From NCBI RefSeq assembly GCF_003113495.2, contig NZ_CP084506.1, positions 2,666,001 through 2,730,000 of the forward strand: 64,000 nt of DNA, given 5' to 3'. A model generated the notes under the pieces. It ran no database searches and had not been told where the DNA came from. It saw only the letters and a list, made by a program, of their open reading frames with translations. Position numbers and translations under genes: made by a program. The number at the start of each line of letters is the position of its first letter. The first letter of the stretch is position 1. Shown one piece after another: positions 23,527-31,991 of this stretch. Source of the stretch: Edwardsiella tarda ATCC 15947 = NBRC 105688 (lineage in GTDB: Bacteria > Pseudomonadota > Gammaproteobacteria > Enterobacterales > Enterobacteriaceae).

Positions 23527-24355
23527 GCTGAATATTATGAAAAAACTATAGATCGCACACTCGGACAACACTGAGCAATAATTAATTGCTCGCCAGATGA
23601 AAAGAGCAGCGCCACGCGTGGCCACTCATGAAAAAGTAAGATGTGAGTAATGGCTGGCTATTGTGTGGCGCTGATAGGTAGCCCCCTGCACCATCTCAGG
23701 ACGTCGATCTCATCGAGTATCAGTGTATGGCGGGCGGGAATGAAAAAGCCACGCACAAGATGAGGCATGACTAGATAATTGCAGCGACCATTCAAAATCA
23801 GAAACAAATAACTGGCTTTCCCCAAGCAACAGGATTCCCTATTTTCCTTACCTGCCCCGGCCGATGTAAAAACAGCCAATAAAAAGATTACACTAGAAAT
23901 AATTAATATGCTATTAGTACATCAATGCTCATTATGTAACATAAGCTATGATACCTTTGATAAAAATAATGCGCTTATGCATTTAACAAAGAAATATCTT
24001 TAATAAAAACCATATCATTAAAAATGTGATATATATCGCATCCAATACACTTCTAAAATAAAAATGCTGAGGCACACACCAAATAAATAATCATATCCAT
24101 AATGCGGTAAGTGCCACAGCAAAATAACGCAAAGGAAACCACCAGGGATTTTACAACACGTTTCACTACAATTAATAACTAGCACGGAAGTATCAACAAA
24201 TCAAATATCTCGTACTAGATTGAGATATTGGCCTAGTTTATACAAAAAACCCGCTCATAGGCGGGTTAATCAAATTCGTTACGCTTTTACTGCCTGCTGA
24301 GCCAGCGCAGCTTCGCTAAGCGTATATCAAAATACTAACTTTCTCGGTAAAAATG
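23527..24355. other. AT-rich interval between Q and lysis region
   Basis: An 829-bp stretch, AT-rich, with the terminator of Q (24243-24268). A 73-codon minus frame at 23658-23879 has no clear ribosome site. The late promoter should lie somewhere in 23114-24243 on the minus strand, but I could not fix a -35/-10 pair. Nothing else is visible. Confidence 0.5.
24243..24268 (-). terminator. Intrinsic terminator downstream of Q
   Basis: Stem AACCCGC/GCGGGTT, loop TCATAG, followed on the minus strand by six T. It ends the early minus-strand operon about 90 bp after Q. Confidence 0.8.
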
Positions 24356-24892
24356 TCAACTATCTTTTTTTAGTACATCGCGTAGCGGCTTAAACAGCGC
24401 GAACTCTGCAGCCGACAACCACGAGTTAACCCTGTTTTGATACGTTCTGAGACAGACACTAGGGTCTTTCTCATGGCGCTCAACAGCGATCTGATAGCAA
24501 CTCTTCCGATGGCAATAATGCTCTTTGACTACGTTCAACTGCCCCGCACCTAGCACCCTGGCAATCACGCGATCAATCATCATACCCTCGTCATCGCTTA
24601 GGAATAACAGGCTGCTAGCAGCGCGATTGCCTTTGATACAGTCGAAAATAACCTGCAACTCTTCACTCGTTATTCCTGAGCGTGCCATCTCCTGCTTGGC
24701 TCTTTGCAATGCTGCTTTTGAGATCGTTGGATCACAGATCAGCTTTGACAGAATTCCGGCGGCTCCCTGGTTACGTCTTACTAGCGCCCAGCGTCCCCAC
24801 ATGCGTAAACGTCCCTGCAACCATAGCCGATCCAGAGTACGCAGCTTCAAATCACTACCGTCGGCCTTAGCCATACAATCAGGATAAAACAT
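24356..24892 (-). CDS. Q: Late antiterminator Q-like protein
   Basis: 178 residues. LDRLWLQGRLRMWGRWALVR near the N-terminus is the hallmark of phage antitermination Q-type (and related DUF1133) proteins. The rest is helical with a Cys/His pair (YCHRKSCYQ) and an HTH-like end ending LFKPLRDVL. It is the last gene of the early minus-strand operon, directly ahead of the late promoter region, which is where lambda Q sits. It should allow RNA polymerase to pass the terminators in the late genes. Confidence 0.82.
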   Translation of the reverse strand: MFYPDCMAKADGSDLKLRTLDRLWLQGRLRMWGRWALVRRNQGAAGILSKLICDPTISKAALQRAKQEMARSGITSEELQVIFDCIKGNRAASSLLFLSDDEGMMIDRVIARVLGAGQLNVVKEHYCHRKSCYQIAVERHEKDPSVCLRTYQNRVNSWLSAAEFALFKPLRDVLKKDS

Positions 24893-24908
24893 CAGCTATC
24901 TCCACACA

Positions 24909-25952
24909 TTAAGCTGTAAAAATTGCGCCAATACCTAGCGCACGGTTTAGGAATTGCACTAGCAGCTTCACCTGGCTGCCGTGCTGCCGCTCCCAGGCGC
25001 TTACGTCCCGGTGCAGCTCGTCGTGACACCGCCGGCATAGCGGGATCACGAACAAATCATGCGTCTTAGTTCCTATGCCGCCCAACCCCAATCCCGAATT
25101 GATGATGTGATGTGGATCATCGGCAGGGTTTCCGCACCCGCAACACGGCTGTGTCTTCACCCAGCGTGTGTACTTCTCACTCTCCCAGCGCTGGAGTTTG
25201 GGGCGCAGCATAAAGCCTGCTGTCGGCGCTTCATCTGCCTCCAGCTTGATTACCGGCTTCATTCTCTCCTGGGGGATTGCAACCTCTGCGACTTCTACCG
25301 CAGCGGCCAGCACGCCCTGAGCCGTTGGCTGATCCGGTACGATTGTCGATTCGCTCATCACGCCAGTGATCTCCTCCGGCTCAATACCGGTGATCCGACG
25401 CGCAATACCACCGGGGATCAGGTCAGCGACACCGACTATCAGCGCCCACCAACACAGCTCCGGCTCAGTCAACTGATGCCCTTCTGGCAACTTTAACCCA
25501 CGACGGGCAGCCTCTATCACCCACTCAGCGCGGTTTCTCTCGCATAGCTCTGTAAAAATCTTCCCATTAGTCCCGCGCATAGCGTTGTCGCAGGCCCAAC
25601 ACAGCTTAGCGCCGCCATGCTCATTCATCGCATTCGTCAGCTCTGTACTATGGTAACCATCGCGCACATCTTTCCACTGGCAGTAGTGGAATGACTCTAG
25701 ATAATCTGAAAATTGCATGTACAGGCTGGCAGCGTGCCGCACGCGCTCATGAGCAAAAAAAGGGCGCCATATCTGATCGGCGGCTAACAACTGATCTGAT
25801 ACCAACTCACCGGCAGGGAAGCTATGAAACGCCACAGGTACATCAGATAACATTACCCGCTGCCCATCACTGAAGCGGCGTGTCAAACGTCCTGTTTTCA
25901 GTAGCACAACACCAGCATTTCTCTGAGGAAATACGGTAAATAACATACGCAT
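24909..25952 (-). CDS. DUF968 (YbcN-type) phage protein with HNH-like end
   Basis: 347 residues. N-terminal part (MRMLFTVFPQRNAGVVLLKT) and the central WACDNAMRG region precede a C-terminal zinc domain: CCGCGNPADDPHHIINSGLG, TKTHDLFVIPLCRRCHDEL, an HNH-like metal site. DUF968 proteins occur in lambdoid nin regions and are thought to act in recombination or DNA structure processing. The start has GGGGGGAG upstream and overlaps the stop of the winged-helix gene (TGATG). Confidence 0.83.
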   Translation of the reverse strand: MRMLFTVFPQRNAGVVLLKTGRLTRRFSDGQRVMLSDVPVAFHSFPAGELVSDQLLAADQIWRPFFAHERVRHAASLYMQFSDYLESFHYCQWKDVRDGYHSTELTNAMNEHGGAKLCWACDNAMRGTNGKIFTELCERNRAEWVIEAARRGLKLPEGHQLTEPELCWWALIVGVADLIPGGIARRITGIEPEEITGVMSESTIVPDQPTAQGVLAAAVEVAEVAIPQERMKPVIKLEADEAPTAGFMLRPKLQRWESEKYTRWVKTQPCCGCGNPADDPHHIINSGLGLGGIGTKTHDLFVIPLCRRCHDELHRDVSAWERQHGSQVKLLVQFLNRALGIGAIFTA

Positions 25953-26170
25953 CAGCTCCCCCCTACGATGCGAATTCCTCGCGCTGTACCGTGAATCAGC
26001 TCTATCACACCGTGGCGGCAAAGCGCCTTAATATGCTCTTCAGCAGCATTTGGCGAGCGATAGCCCATGCCATCGGCGATTTCAACGCGGGTTGGAGGGA
26101 ATCCAGTTTTAACTATGAATTCTCGAATAAACACCAGAACGGCCTTCTGCTTCTCCGTCATCCCTCTCAT
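25952..26170 (-). CDS. LexA-type winged-helix DNA-binding protein
   Basis: 72 residues matching the LexA N-terminal domain: MTEKQKAVLVFIREFIVKTG, FPPTRVEIADGMGYRSPNAA, EEHIKALCRHGVIE. There is no protease domain, so it is a stand-alone DNA-binding protein, perhaps able to bind SOS-like operators. Its start overlaps the end of the Rha gene (ATGA). Confidence 0.82.
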   Translation of the reverse strand: MRGMTEKQKAVLVFIREFIVKTGFPPTRVEIADGMGYRSPNAAEEHIKALCRHGVIELIHGTARGIRIVGGS

Positions 26171-26853
26171 GCCACCTCCCTCCGCTCAAACCTCCCCAGC
26201 TTCGGGTGATACCAATATTTGCTGCGCATTGCCCGTGTAGCCTCATGGATAACAACGTCAACAGCACGAAAAAAATCTGTCTCATCGGCAACGGTCGCAT
26301 TCGTCACAATGCCACTAGGGGTCATGAACGGGACTTTTTTACTGTGGACGCCAAATGCTTTAATCAGATCGCGCGTCTTCTGCTCGGATAGCCCACTTTC
26401 AGCTGACAAGTTGCGGATAGTCTGCCAGCCTGGCGGAATAGCACCGGCGGCGATCTCTTTCACTTGCTGATCAACTAGAGCAACCTGTTGCTGTACCTCC
26501 TCAACCTGACGCTCGATACGTGCGGATTCCATAGCTACTTGCGCAATCATTTCTAGTTGGCTCGTCGGCCTCGCTGATAGCTCCAGCTCTTGCCATCGCC
26601 TGATGATTGCCATCCTGTATTGAGCGCTATACCCCGCGACGAGGCAGATTGATTGGGCCTTATCCAGTAGGAGCATCGGATATGTTCTCCCCTGCCCGTC
26701 TTGGTAATCTCCCCTAATTTGGGGAGATTGGAGCTCAGCCAGCAAATTACGGGCATCGCGTAAAACATGGTCATGACGTTTACCAGTCAACTCCGCAATT
26801 TCCCTGGTGGACATCATTATCACGCCATTATTAGTAGGCGAAATCGGATACAT
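26167..26853 (-). CDS. Rha family phage regulatory protein
   Basis: 228 residues starting MYPISPTNNGVIMMSTREIA, after a GGAGGTG site; an ATG 54 nt upstream is less likely. The pRha domain includes STREIAELTGKRHDHVLRDA and GRTYPMLLLDKAQSICLVAG. A central coiled segment (ARIERQVEEVQQQVALVDQQ) and a C-terminal HTH-like region follow. Rha proteins interfere with lytic growth in hosts lacking IHF. The gene lies between RusA and the winged-helix gene. Confidence 0.82.
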   Translation of the reverse strand: MYPISPTNNGVIMMSTREIAELTGKRHDHVLRDARNLLAELQSPQIRGDYQDGQGRTYPMLLLDKAQSICLVAGYSAQYRMAIIRRWQELELSARPTSQLEMIAQVAMESARIERQVEEVQQQVALVDQQVKEIAAGAIPPGWQTIRNLSAESGLSEQKTRDLIKAFGVHSKKVPFMTPSGIVTNATVADETDFFRAVDVVIHEATRAMRSKYWYHPKLGRFERREVA

Positions 26854-27018
26854 CGGCACCTCCACACTGTATGAGTAACCGCCCCTCGGCATGGTCTGGC
26901 GGCTCATTTATTTTACTGGATCTCCATACAGCTTTCAGAAAAAAATGGCATAAAATATGAATTTAATCCATTGATTAATATGGCATATTGATTGAATCGC
27001 ATTGATCGGCGTTCGCTA

Positions 27019-27411
27019 TTATGTCGGCATCCTTTTTGGCATTGCAGTAAACGGTTGAATCACGATCTCAACACATTCCCCTTTCACAACTTCACCGAAC
27101 TCAGCCGTCAGCCGCTTAATCTGGCTGTCGTCATGCCAGATGCCGAGCTTTGTCATAGAGTCCAGTGGAGCCTTGAAGAAGTTATCCAGATCACGGCGGG
27201 CGCGGGTCGGCGGGAACAGAACGACATGAACAGATAGATCACCGTCCATCGGTGTCGGATAGCGGCGCAGCTGCTCCAGTACACGAGCGCGACATTCGGT
27301 GTGGAATGCCCGCCCTTTGGCACTAACCAGATGGCGACCAGAAAGCGGCCCCCGCGAGGGCGCGCGCCAATATGTGTTAACGCTAGGTGGGAATGGGAGG
27401 TACAGCCTCAT
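27019..27411 (-). CDS. rusA: RusA Holliday junction resolvase
   Basis: 130 residues. LPFPPSVNTYWRAP near the start, ARRDLDNFFKAPLDSMTKLG and WHDDSQIKRL carry the acidic catalytic residues of RusA (aspartates in RRDLDN and DDSQI). It resolves branched recombination intermediates before packaging. It overlaps the MT-A70 gene by 4 nt. Confidence 0.93.
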   Translation of the reverse strand: MRLYLPFPPSVNTYWRAPSRGPLSGRHLVSAKGRAFHTECRARVLEQLRRYPTPMDGDLSVHVVLFPPTRARRDLDNFFKAPLDSMTKLGIWHDDSQIKRLTAEFGEVVKGECVEIVIQPFTAMPKRMPT

Positions 27412-27977
27412 GCAACCTCCATGTGATAGCCGGGGATTAGCTCACAACTTTTCTCGCACTCGTTACCCCAACTATCCCAACCATCGACCTGACCCCGAGC
27501 GAATAACTCAATGCGAGGGACATCACCAAGCAGCTGCACCAGCAACTCTCGGAACTCGGGCGGCTTCGCGCTATGTTTCCCACGCGGGAATGTCTGATGC
27601 TGGCAAATACTGGCATCGAGACGTAACGGTAATTTCCCTCTCACAGCGAATAGGCAATCTTCAGAGTTAGCCCTGGTCATATGTCCCATGCCGATCGCAC
27701 TAGTTCCTGTTCGTCGGTTGGTTTTGTGCCAGGTAAACCCCTTCATCGTCATCAGACGGAACCCCCACGCCTCAACGACGCGAAGAGCCTCTAACGGCTG
27801 TGTTGGCACCCACCACATAGCTAACAGGCAGTTATCACCAGCCATATCCCATACCGGCAATCTGCAGATCTCTTGTGCGCTCATAGTCTCATACTTATGC
27901 GAGGCACCACGTTTACCACTGGAAGCCTTATCACGATATGACCAGGGCGGATCGGCGTAGATAATTTGATACTTCAC
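27408..27977 (-). CDS. MT-A70 family adenine methyltransferase
   Basis: 189 residues. YADPPWSYRD contains the DPPW catalytic motif. WGFRLMTMKGFTWHK and KPPEFRELLVQLLGDVPRIE follow the MT-A70/Dam-like phage methylase pattern, ending with FARGQVDGWDSWGNE. It should methylate adenine in DNA. It is the second methylase of the prophage, here in the early operon. It overlaps both neighbours by 4 nt. Confidence 0.9.
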   Translation of the reverse strand: MKYQIIYADPPWSYRDKASSGKRGASHKYETMSAQEICRLPVWDMAGDNCLLAMWWVPTQPLEALRVVEAWGFRLMTMKGFTWHKTNRRTGTSAIGMGHMTRANSEDCLFAVRGKLPLRLDASICQHQTFPRGKHSAKPPEFRELLVQLLGDVPRIELFARGQVDGWDSWGNECEKSCELIPGYHMEVA

Positions 27978-28216
27978 AGAACGCCCCCTACGCAGTTGTC
28001 ATAATCCATACGAGGATCACCACTGATACGCTGAGTGCCGCGTACACGGAGTGATAGCTCATTACGACGAGCCACAACATCGTTGATCTGGTATGCATCA
28101 GCATATACCGCCGCTTTTGCCAGCTCCGTTAATGCCCGTCGATTCAATCCACGCCCAGCCAGCTCCTCTGCTCGCTTGCAATGCAAGGCGGCCATTCTTG
28201 AATTTTCCCTGCTCAT
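27974..28216 (-). CDS. Small helical protein, ANR/regulator-like
   Basis: 80 residues: MSRENSRMAALHCKRAEELA, then GRGLNRRALTELAKAAVYAD. The pattern of alternating Ala/Arg helices resembles short ANR family regulators that bind AraC-type activators, but the match is weak. It overlaps P and the MT-A70 gene by 4 nt each, so it is translationally coupled in the early operon. Confidence 0.5.
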   Translation of the reverse strand: MSRENSRMAALHCKRAEELAGRGLNRRALTELAKAAVYADAYQINDVVARRNELSLRVRGTQRISGDPRMDYDNCVGGVL

Positions 28217-28950
28217 GCCACCCCCCTGCTTGTGTTCACGCGTATCTGGTGCCTGATACTAGCCAGCGCGGCCAGCCCAATTGACTTGTAATACTCCGGG
28301 TTACCGGCTAGCTCTGCGGCTGTTTTTGGCCGACGGTTATCGGCAATGCGGGCGACTGGATTGGGGATAGTCTTACCTTTCGCGATATCACGCGCCCAGA
28401 CGGCGAGCTTAGATTTGATGGACTTCATCACCTCAACGTCGGTGTAGTTGTACTGCTGCATCAGGCGACGCACATCCAACACGATCCAGTACATAACCGG
28501 ATGCGGCCAGGGGTATGTCTCCGGGGACTGATAGCGACCGCGCTCTGCGGCATACCGCTTGAACTCATCAAAAATATCCGACGCCGCTGGCAACCCAACC
28601 GCTGAAACCATCCCATCACGGCACCAGGCAATAAACTTGCCGCAGCTCGGCCAGAAGTCGGTCTCTTGCTGGCGCGCAATACGCATACCGGCACGGACCT
28701 GCTCGACTGTCGTGATCCCGTTCTCGGCAAATGCCAAGATCCACTGGCGTTTAGTCGCCGCTTCGGCGGATGGGTCAGCCATCACCGTATGCCTGGCTGC
28801 CGGGAAGATCTGAACCAGGTTGTCGAACAGCACATCAACCAGCTGCTGGGCGTCGGCGTTTACTACTCGGCGTTGGCTAACATCACCACTGGCCATAGTC
28901 GCCAGCGCGCCACCATCGCGATTTTTGATTACCGTGGCTAAATCTTTCAT
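28213..28950 (-). CDS. P: Replication protein P (helicase loader)
   Basis: 245 residues from the ATG at 28950, which overlaps the O stop (ATGA). Lambda P-type features: VDVLFDNLVQIFPAARHTV, TKRQWILAFAENGITTVEQV and FWPSCGKFIAWCRDG. It recruits host DnaB to the phage origin. It follows the O-like gene as in lambda. Confidence 0.9.
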   Translation of the reverse strand: MKDLATVIKNRDGGALATMASGDVSQRRVVNADAQQLVDVLFDNLVQIFPAARHTVMADPSAEAATKRQWILAFAENGITTVEQVRAGMRIARQQETDFWPSCGKFIAWCRDGMVSAVGLPAASDIFDEFKRYAAERGRYQSPETYPWPHPVMYWIVLDVRRLMQQYNYTDVEVMKSIKSKLAVWARDIAKGKTIPNPVARIADNRRPKTAAELAGNPEYYKSIGLAALASIRHQIRVNTSRGVA

Positions 28951-29888
28951 AGCGTACTCTCCCAACCTTCCGGGCTATTCCAGTGTGGTCCAGTAGACGC
29001 GCCGAACGGCGATGCACTCCCGCGATTCCAGGAGTTACCGCAACGCGACGGGCGGCCAGCATTGGACCAGTTAGTCGCCTTCACTACGCGCTCATCGAAT
29101 TTTGATGCTCTGAAAATCGTGGTCGGGCAGAGGTACTCACGCATTTCAGGATCTGCCCCCCACATCTCGGACAGGTAGTCCATGACCAGTAGGCAGTCTT
29201 CAACGGTGAACCCTTCACGTAGGCGGGCGGCAACTTGCTTAGCAGCGCTGGTCCCTTTGCGAAAACCAAGTGGCTTTGGTTTGCCCAGCTTGTCGGCCAG
29301 GGTGGCGATGTTTTGGTTCAGGTGGTCAATCAGGATTGATACCTGTTCGGCCATCCCCTCCCCCTTGGGGGCTAGGGGGGTAGATCCTTTATCTTTTAGG
29401 TTCCTGATAGATTCCGGATCCCGTTTTTGGGGGTCTTTCCCTCCAAAATTGGGTGTCTTTCCCACGCCAACACTACCGTTTTCGGGTTCCTTTCCATCTT
29501 GAACACACCCGTTTTCGGTAACGTTACCGTTTTTGGGTGTCTTTGCTTTTTTAACAGTACCGTTTTTGGGTGCCTTTAAAGACTCCCGTTTTTGGGTGTG
29601 TTTAGAATCCTCATAGCTCTCAGACACTCCTACCAGGCGATAGACGATAACCTGCCGGGTGGCGCCACGGCGTTCTCCGGTATCCTCAATCAGCCCCAGC
29701 TCAACCAGGTGCTTCAGGCTTGACTGCACGGTCTTTACGTTCAACTCGGTGGCATCAGCCAAGGCAGCAATAGACGGGTACGCACAAAGATCAGCACCGC
29801 ACATGTCAGCCAGCCAGGTTAGAACAGCCTTGGAGGATGAGCGCCCTGTCTTGATGGGCTTGGCCCATCTCATTGCGTCAATGCTCAC
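28947..29888 (-). CDS. O: Replication initiator O-like protein
   Basis: 313 residues with GTG start overlapping the previous stop (GTGA). N-terminal winged-helix (about 20-85: VLTWLADMCGADLCAYPSIA, LNVKTVQSSLKHLVELGLIE) should bind the iterons. The middle (about 95-165) is low-complexity and consists of repeated PKNG/PENG-like units because the DNA carries the iterons. The C-terminal domain (FTVEDCLLVMDYLSEMWG, REYLCPTTIFRASKFDERV) is the conserved phage replication C-domain that contacts P. Confidence 0.88.
   Translation of the reverse strand: MSIDAMRWAKPIKTGRSSSKAVLTWLADMCGADLCAYPSIAALADATELNVKTVQSSLKHLVELGLIEDTGERRGATRQVIVYRLVGVSESYEDSKHTQKRESLKAPKNGTVKKAKTPKNGNVTENGCVQDGKEPENGSVGVGKTPNFGGKDPQKRDPESIRNLKDKGSTPLAPKGEGMAEQVSILIDHLNQNIATLADKLGKPKPLGFRKGTSAAKQVAARLREGFTVEDCLLVMDYLSEMWGADPEMREYLCPTTIFRASKFDERVVKATNWSNAGRPSRCGNSWNRGSASPFGASTGPHWNSPEGWESTL
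29419..29603. other. Iteron array, probable phage replication origin
   Basis: Seven related units with consensus CCGTTTTTGGGTGTCTTT lie at about 29420, 29443, 29476, 29508, 29527, 29560 and 29585, inside the O-like gene. Units 5-7 are the best conserved; unit 2 is diverged. Lambda has its iterons inside O too, so this is the probable ori. Confidence 0.8.
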
Positions 29889-30058
29889 GCTAACCTCCGA
29901 AAACGGGCGTTAAACACGATCAGGGCAGCGCTAACCGTCCAGTCATACCCCAAACGACGGTAAGCTACTTTCTGCCCGTCAGCGCATGTAGAGATAACCC
30001 GCACGACGTTACCCAGGCCATCCTGGTAGTGATGGCCAACTCGCGGAAACTTAGCCAT
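29885..30058 (-). CDS. DUF4222-type small phage protein
   Basis: 57 residues starting MAKFPRVGHHYQDGLGNVVR after a strong GGGAGG site. The short beta-rich sequence (VISTCADGQKVAYRRLGYDW) resembles DUF4222 proteins from lambdoid early regions. Its stop overlaps the GTG of O. Role unknown. Confidence 0.7.
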   Translation of the reverse strand: MAKFPRVGHHYQDGLGNVVRVISTCADGQKVAYRRLGYDWTVSAALIVFNARFRRLA

Positions 30059-30251
30059 GGTTAATCCTCCCGTTCCCGTAAAACTCACACCACGCCGCAT
30101 CAACAGCTGCACGGCCGACTACCAATCCTCGGCGAGGTTGGTTGTTGCCGCGCTTATTTGACGCCGCTACGATTTGCTCATAGCTCAGGCGGCCACCGAC
30201 GATCCGGCACCGAAATTGCGTTGATGGCCTGTTTTGGCTTAAAATGTTCAT
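30051..30251 (-). CDS. Small hypothetical early protein
   Basis: 66 residues, MNILSQNRPSTQFRCRIVGG, then LSYEQIVAASNKRGNNQPR. GGAG precedes the ATG at about 8 nt. Basic, probably nucleic-acid binding; similar short frames are common between cII and O in lambdoid phages. It overlaps the next gene by 8 nt. No function known. Confidence 0.6.
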   Translation of the reverse strand: MNILSQNRPSTQFRCRIVGGRLSYEQIVAASNKRGNNQPRRGLVVGRAAVDAAWCEFYGNGRINHG

Positions 30252-30255
30252 GCGT

Positions 30256-30789
30256 TTAATCTCCACACAGAGTGTTATGCGCAACCGGCGCACTGGGACG
30301 GCATTCCCGGTGCGCCACCCATACCGCTGAGTCATCAGCAATCGCAGCCCCATTCAGAGCCATGAACGCGAAGAAGCCATACGCGTGATTGCGCATCTTC
30401 TTCCAGAACAACGTCGTCAACTCCTGCTTCTCATCACTACAGATCACCCCATCAGCGACAGCCTCTACCTTTGCTTTGGCCAACTCGCCATCGGCAACCA
30501 TTTCCCGCATGGAATGCTCGTAAAGCTCAACGTTGTCGATCTGCTCCAATACAGGGATATCAACCAGCAACTTTCCCAGGCGGGCAGCGTGGTACTCAGC
30601 AAGCAGTGACGTCCCGGATAAATCCTCCATCTGCTCCAGCTCAATAAGCGTGAAGAAGCGGCTAGCGCACTTCTGATCCAGGTGATTGCGGAACGCGTCA
30701 TAGGTCATGCCAAGCTGTGCGGCCATCGCCTTCTGGCCTCCTGGATACGCCTTGCACATCTCTTTGATCGTTGCCTTGATGTCTACCAT
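30256..30789 (-). CDS. CII/YmfL-like regulator (Phage_CP76 family)
   Basis: 177 residues. MCKAYPGGQKAMAAQLGMTY, DAFRNHLDQKCASRFFTLIE and LEQMEDLSG match the YmfL/CP76 CII-like family, with a helix-turn-helix about residues 15-45. It follows the Cro-like gene, as cII does in lambda, and may activate lysogeny promoters. No CII binding sites were identified. Confidence 0.82.
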   Translation of the reverse strand: MVDIKATIKEMCKAYPGGQKAMAAQLGMTYDAFRNHLDQKCASRFFTLIELEQMEDLSGTSLLAEYHAARLGKLLVDIPVLEQIDNVELYEHSMREMVADGELAKAKVEAVADGVICSDEKQELTTLFWKKMRNHAYGFFAFMALNGAAIADDSAVWVAHRECRPSAPVAHNTLCGD

Positions 30790-30836
30790 CTCTTCTTCCT
30801 CTTGGTTGTTTCGAGTTAATGTTTTTCTGACTACTC

Positions 30837-31064
30837 TTAACCTTGAAGATCAGGGTTTGCTGCGCTCAACAACCAGTCAGGAGTAAACGCGCCATTAGAT
30901 GCTGATGACAATTTCTTGGCGTAACTGGTTTTCCCTGTGTATTCGGTGCGGGGTAGGGTTCCACGTACAGTCCACTTGTGAACAGCGACAACAGACAAAC
31001 CACAGATTTTTGCAGCGGCGGTTTGCCCGCCAACTGCATCAACAGCAACTTTAATAGGATTCAT
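30837..31064 (-). CDS. cro: Cro-like repressor (YdaS family)
   Basis: 75 residues, MNPIKVAVDAVGGQTAAAKI, then CGLSVVAVHKWTVRGTLPRT. The helix-turn-helix (GGQTAAAKICGLSVVAVHKW) with the W-x-x-R-G-x-x-P end is typical of YdaS/Cro proteins. It is the first gene of the PR operon, divergent from cI, with operators in between. Confidence 0.85.
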   Translation of the reverse strand: MNPIKVAVDAVGGQTAAAKICGLSVVAVHKWTVRGTLPRTEYTGKTSYAKKLSSASNGAFTPDWLLSAANPDLQG

Positions 31065-31082
31065 ACAATCACCTTAACCAAA

Positions 31083-31153
31083 TTAACTTTGAGTTAAGAT
31101 TATATATTAACTGACAGTTGTGTCAAACCTGACGATAATTAACACATGGTTAA
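31083..31153. promoter_or_regulatory. OR-like operators with PR and PRM
   Basis: Three 15-bp sites: 31083-31097 (TTAACTTTGAGTTAA, a perfect 6-3-6 inverted repeat), 31107-31121 (TTAACTGACAGTTGT) and 31139-31153 (TTAACACATGGTTAA). PR on the minus strand has TTGACA (31126-31121) and TATAAT (31104-31099) with 16 bp between. PRM on the plus strand has CTGACA (31111-31116), 17 bp, GATAAT (31134-31139). Site 2 covers the PR spacer; site 3 overlaps the cI start. Confidence 0.85.
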
Positions 31154-31910
31154 AAAAGACGATATGAAAAAAGCGTTCAGCGACAGATTAAACGCTGCCT
31201 GTGTTGATGCAGGCGTGGCGGGGAGAGGTCTTGCTGGAAGAATAAAGGAATGCCTAAAAAAACAAGGCATTAATGTAACGGAAGCTGCTATTTGGAAATG
31301 GCTAAATGCTGCCGCTATACCTGAAAAAACAAACATCATGGCTATCAGTAAGTGGCTAAATGTCCGCCCGGAATGGCTTGAGTATGGCGGCGGGGATGCC
31401 AAGGCTGACAATAGTAATGCTACATTATCATCCATCCCACCACAGAAAGAATGGGGTGATGTTGAGGCATGGGACAGCACTACCCCGCTGATGGATGACG
31501 AAGTCGAGATACCGTTTTATAAAAGCATCGAACTGGCTGCGGGCCACGGATGCACCACAAATATGGACTATAACGGATACAAGTTGCGGTTTTCTAAGGC
31601 AACATTAAGAAAAGCTGGCGCGCAACCAGAATGCGTGTTCGCGTTCTCTGTTCATGGTAACAGTATGGATCCCGTAATTCCCAATGGAAGCACGGTTACC
31701 GTTGATACAGCGAATAAGCGCATAGTCGATGGTGGTATCTACGCAATAGAACAAGATGAGTTGTTCAGGGTAAAACTGCTATACAGACAGCCTGGTCATA
31801 AAATTATCCTTAGAAGTTACAATAGGATAGATTACCATGATGAGGAAGTCTCTATTGATAGAGTCAAAATAATAGGCCGCGTCATTCACTATTCAGTGAT
31901 GCTCCTATAG
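31146..31910 (+). CDS. cI: CI-type prophage repressor (S24 peptidase)
   Basis: 254 residues. N-terminal DNA-binding domain about 10-80 with TEAAIWKWLNAAAIPEKTN as recognition region. C-terminal LexA/CI fold: probable cleavage site Ala132-Gly133, catalytic Ser173 in HGNSMDP and Lys210 in FRVKLLYR. It should be inactivated by RecA-stimulated self-cleavage. The ATG lies about 7 nt after the PRM -10, so the mRNA would be leaderless, as for lambda cI from PRM. The gene is intact. Confidence 0.93.
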   Translation: MVKKDDMKKAFSDRLNAACVDAGVAGRGLAGRIKECLKKQGINVTEAAIWKWLNAAAIPEKTNIMAISKWLNVRPEWLEYGGGDAKADNSNATLSSIPPQKEWGDVEAWDSTTPLMDDEVEIPFYKSIELAAGHGCTTNMDYNGYKLRFSKATLRKAGAQPECVFAFSVHGNSMDPVIPNGSTVTVDTANKRIVDGGIYAIEQDELFRVKLLYRQPGHKIILRSYNRIDYHDEEVSIDRVKIIGRVIHYSVMLL

Positions 31911-31927
31911 CCCACAACGCTTCAACC

Positions 31928-31953
31928 AAACCGGCCTCGAGCCGGTTTTTTTA
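31928..31953 (+). terminator. Intrinsic terminator after cI
   Basis: Stem AACCGGC/GCCGGTT with loop CTCGA followed by seven T on the plus strand, 18 bp after the cI stop. Confidence 0.85.
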
Positions 31954-31991
31954 TGTTTAAAAACAATTCATTATAAAAAACAAACCTAAAA

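Noticed and set aside
23658..23879. 73-codon minus-strand frame between Q and the lysis genes
   Set aside because: No ribosome site and no known family; a regulatory RNA or nothing is equally likely.
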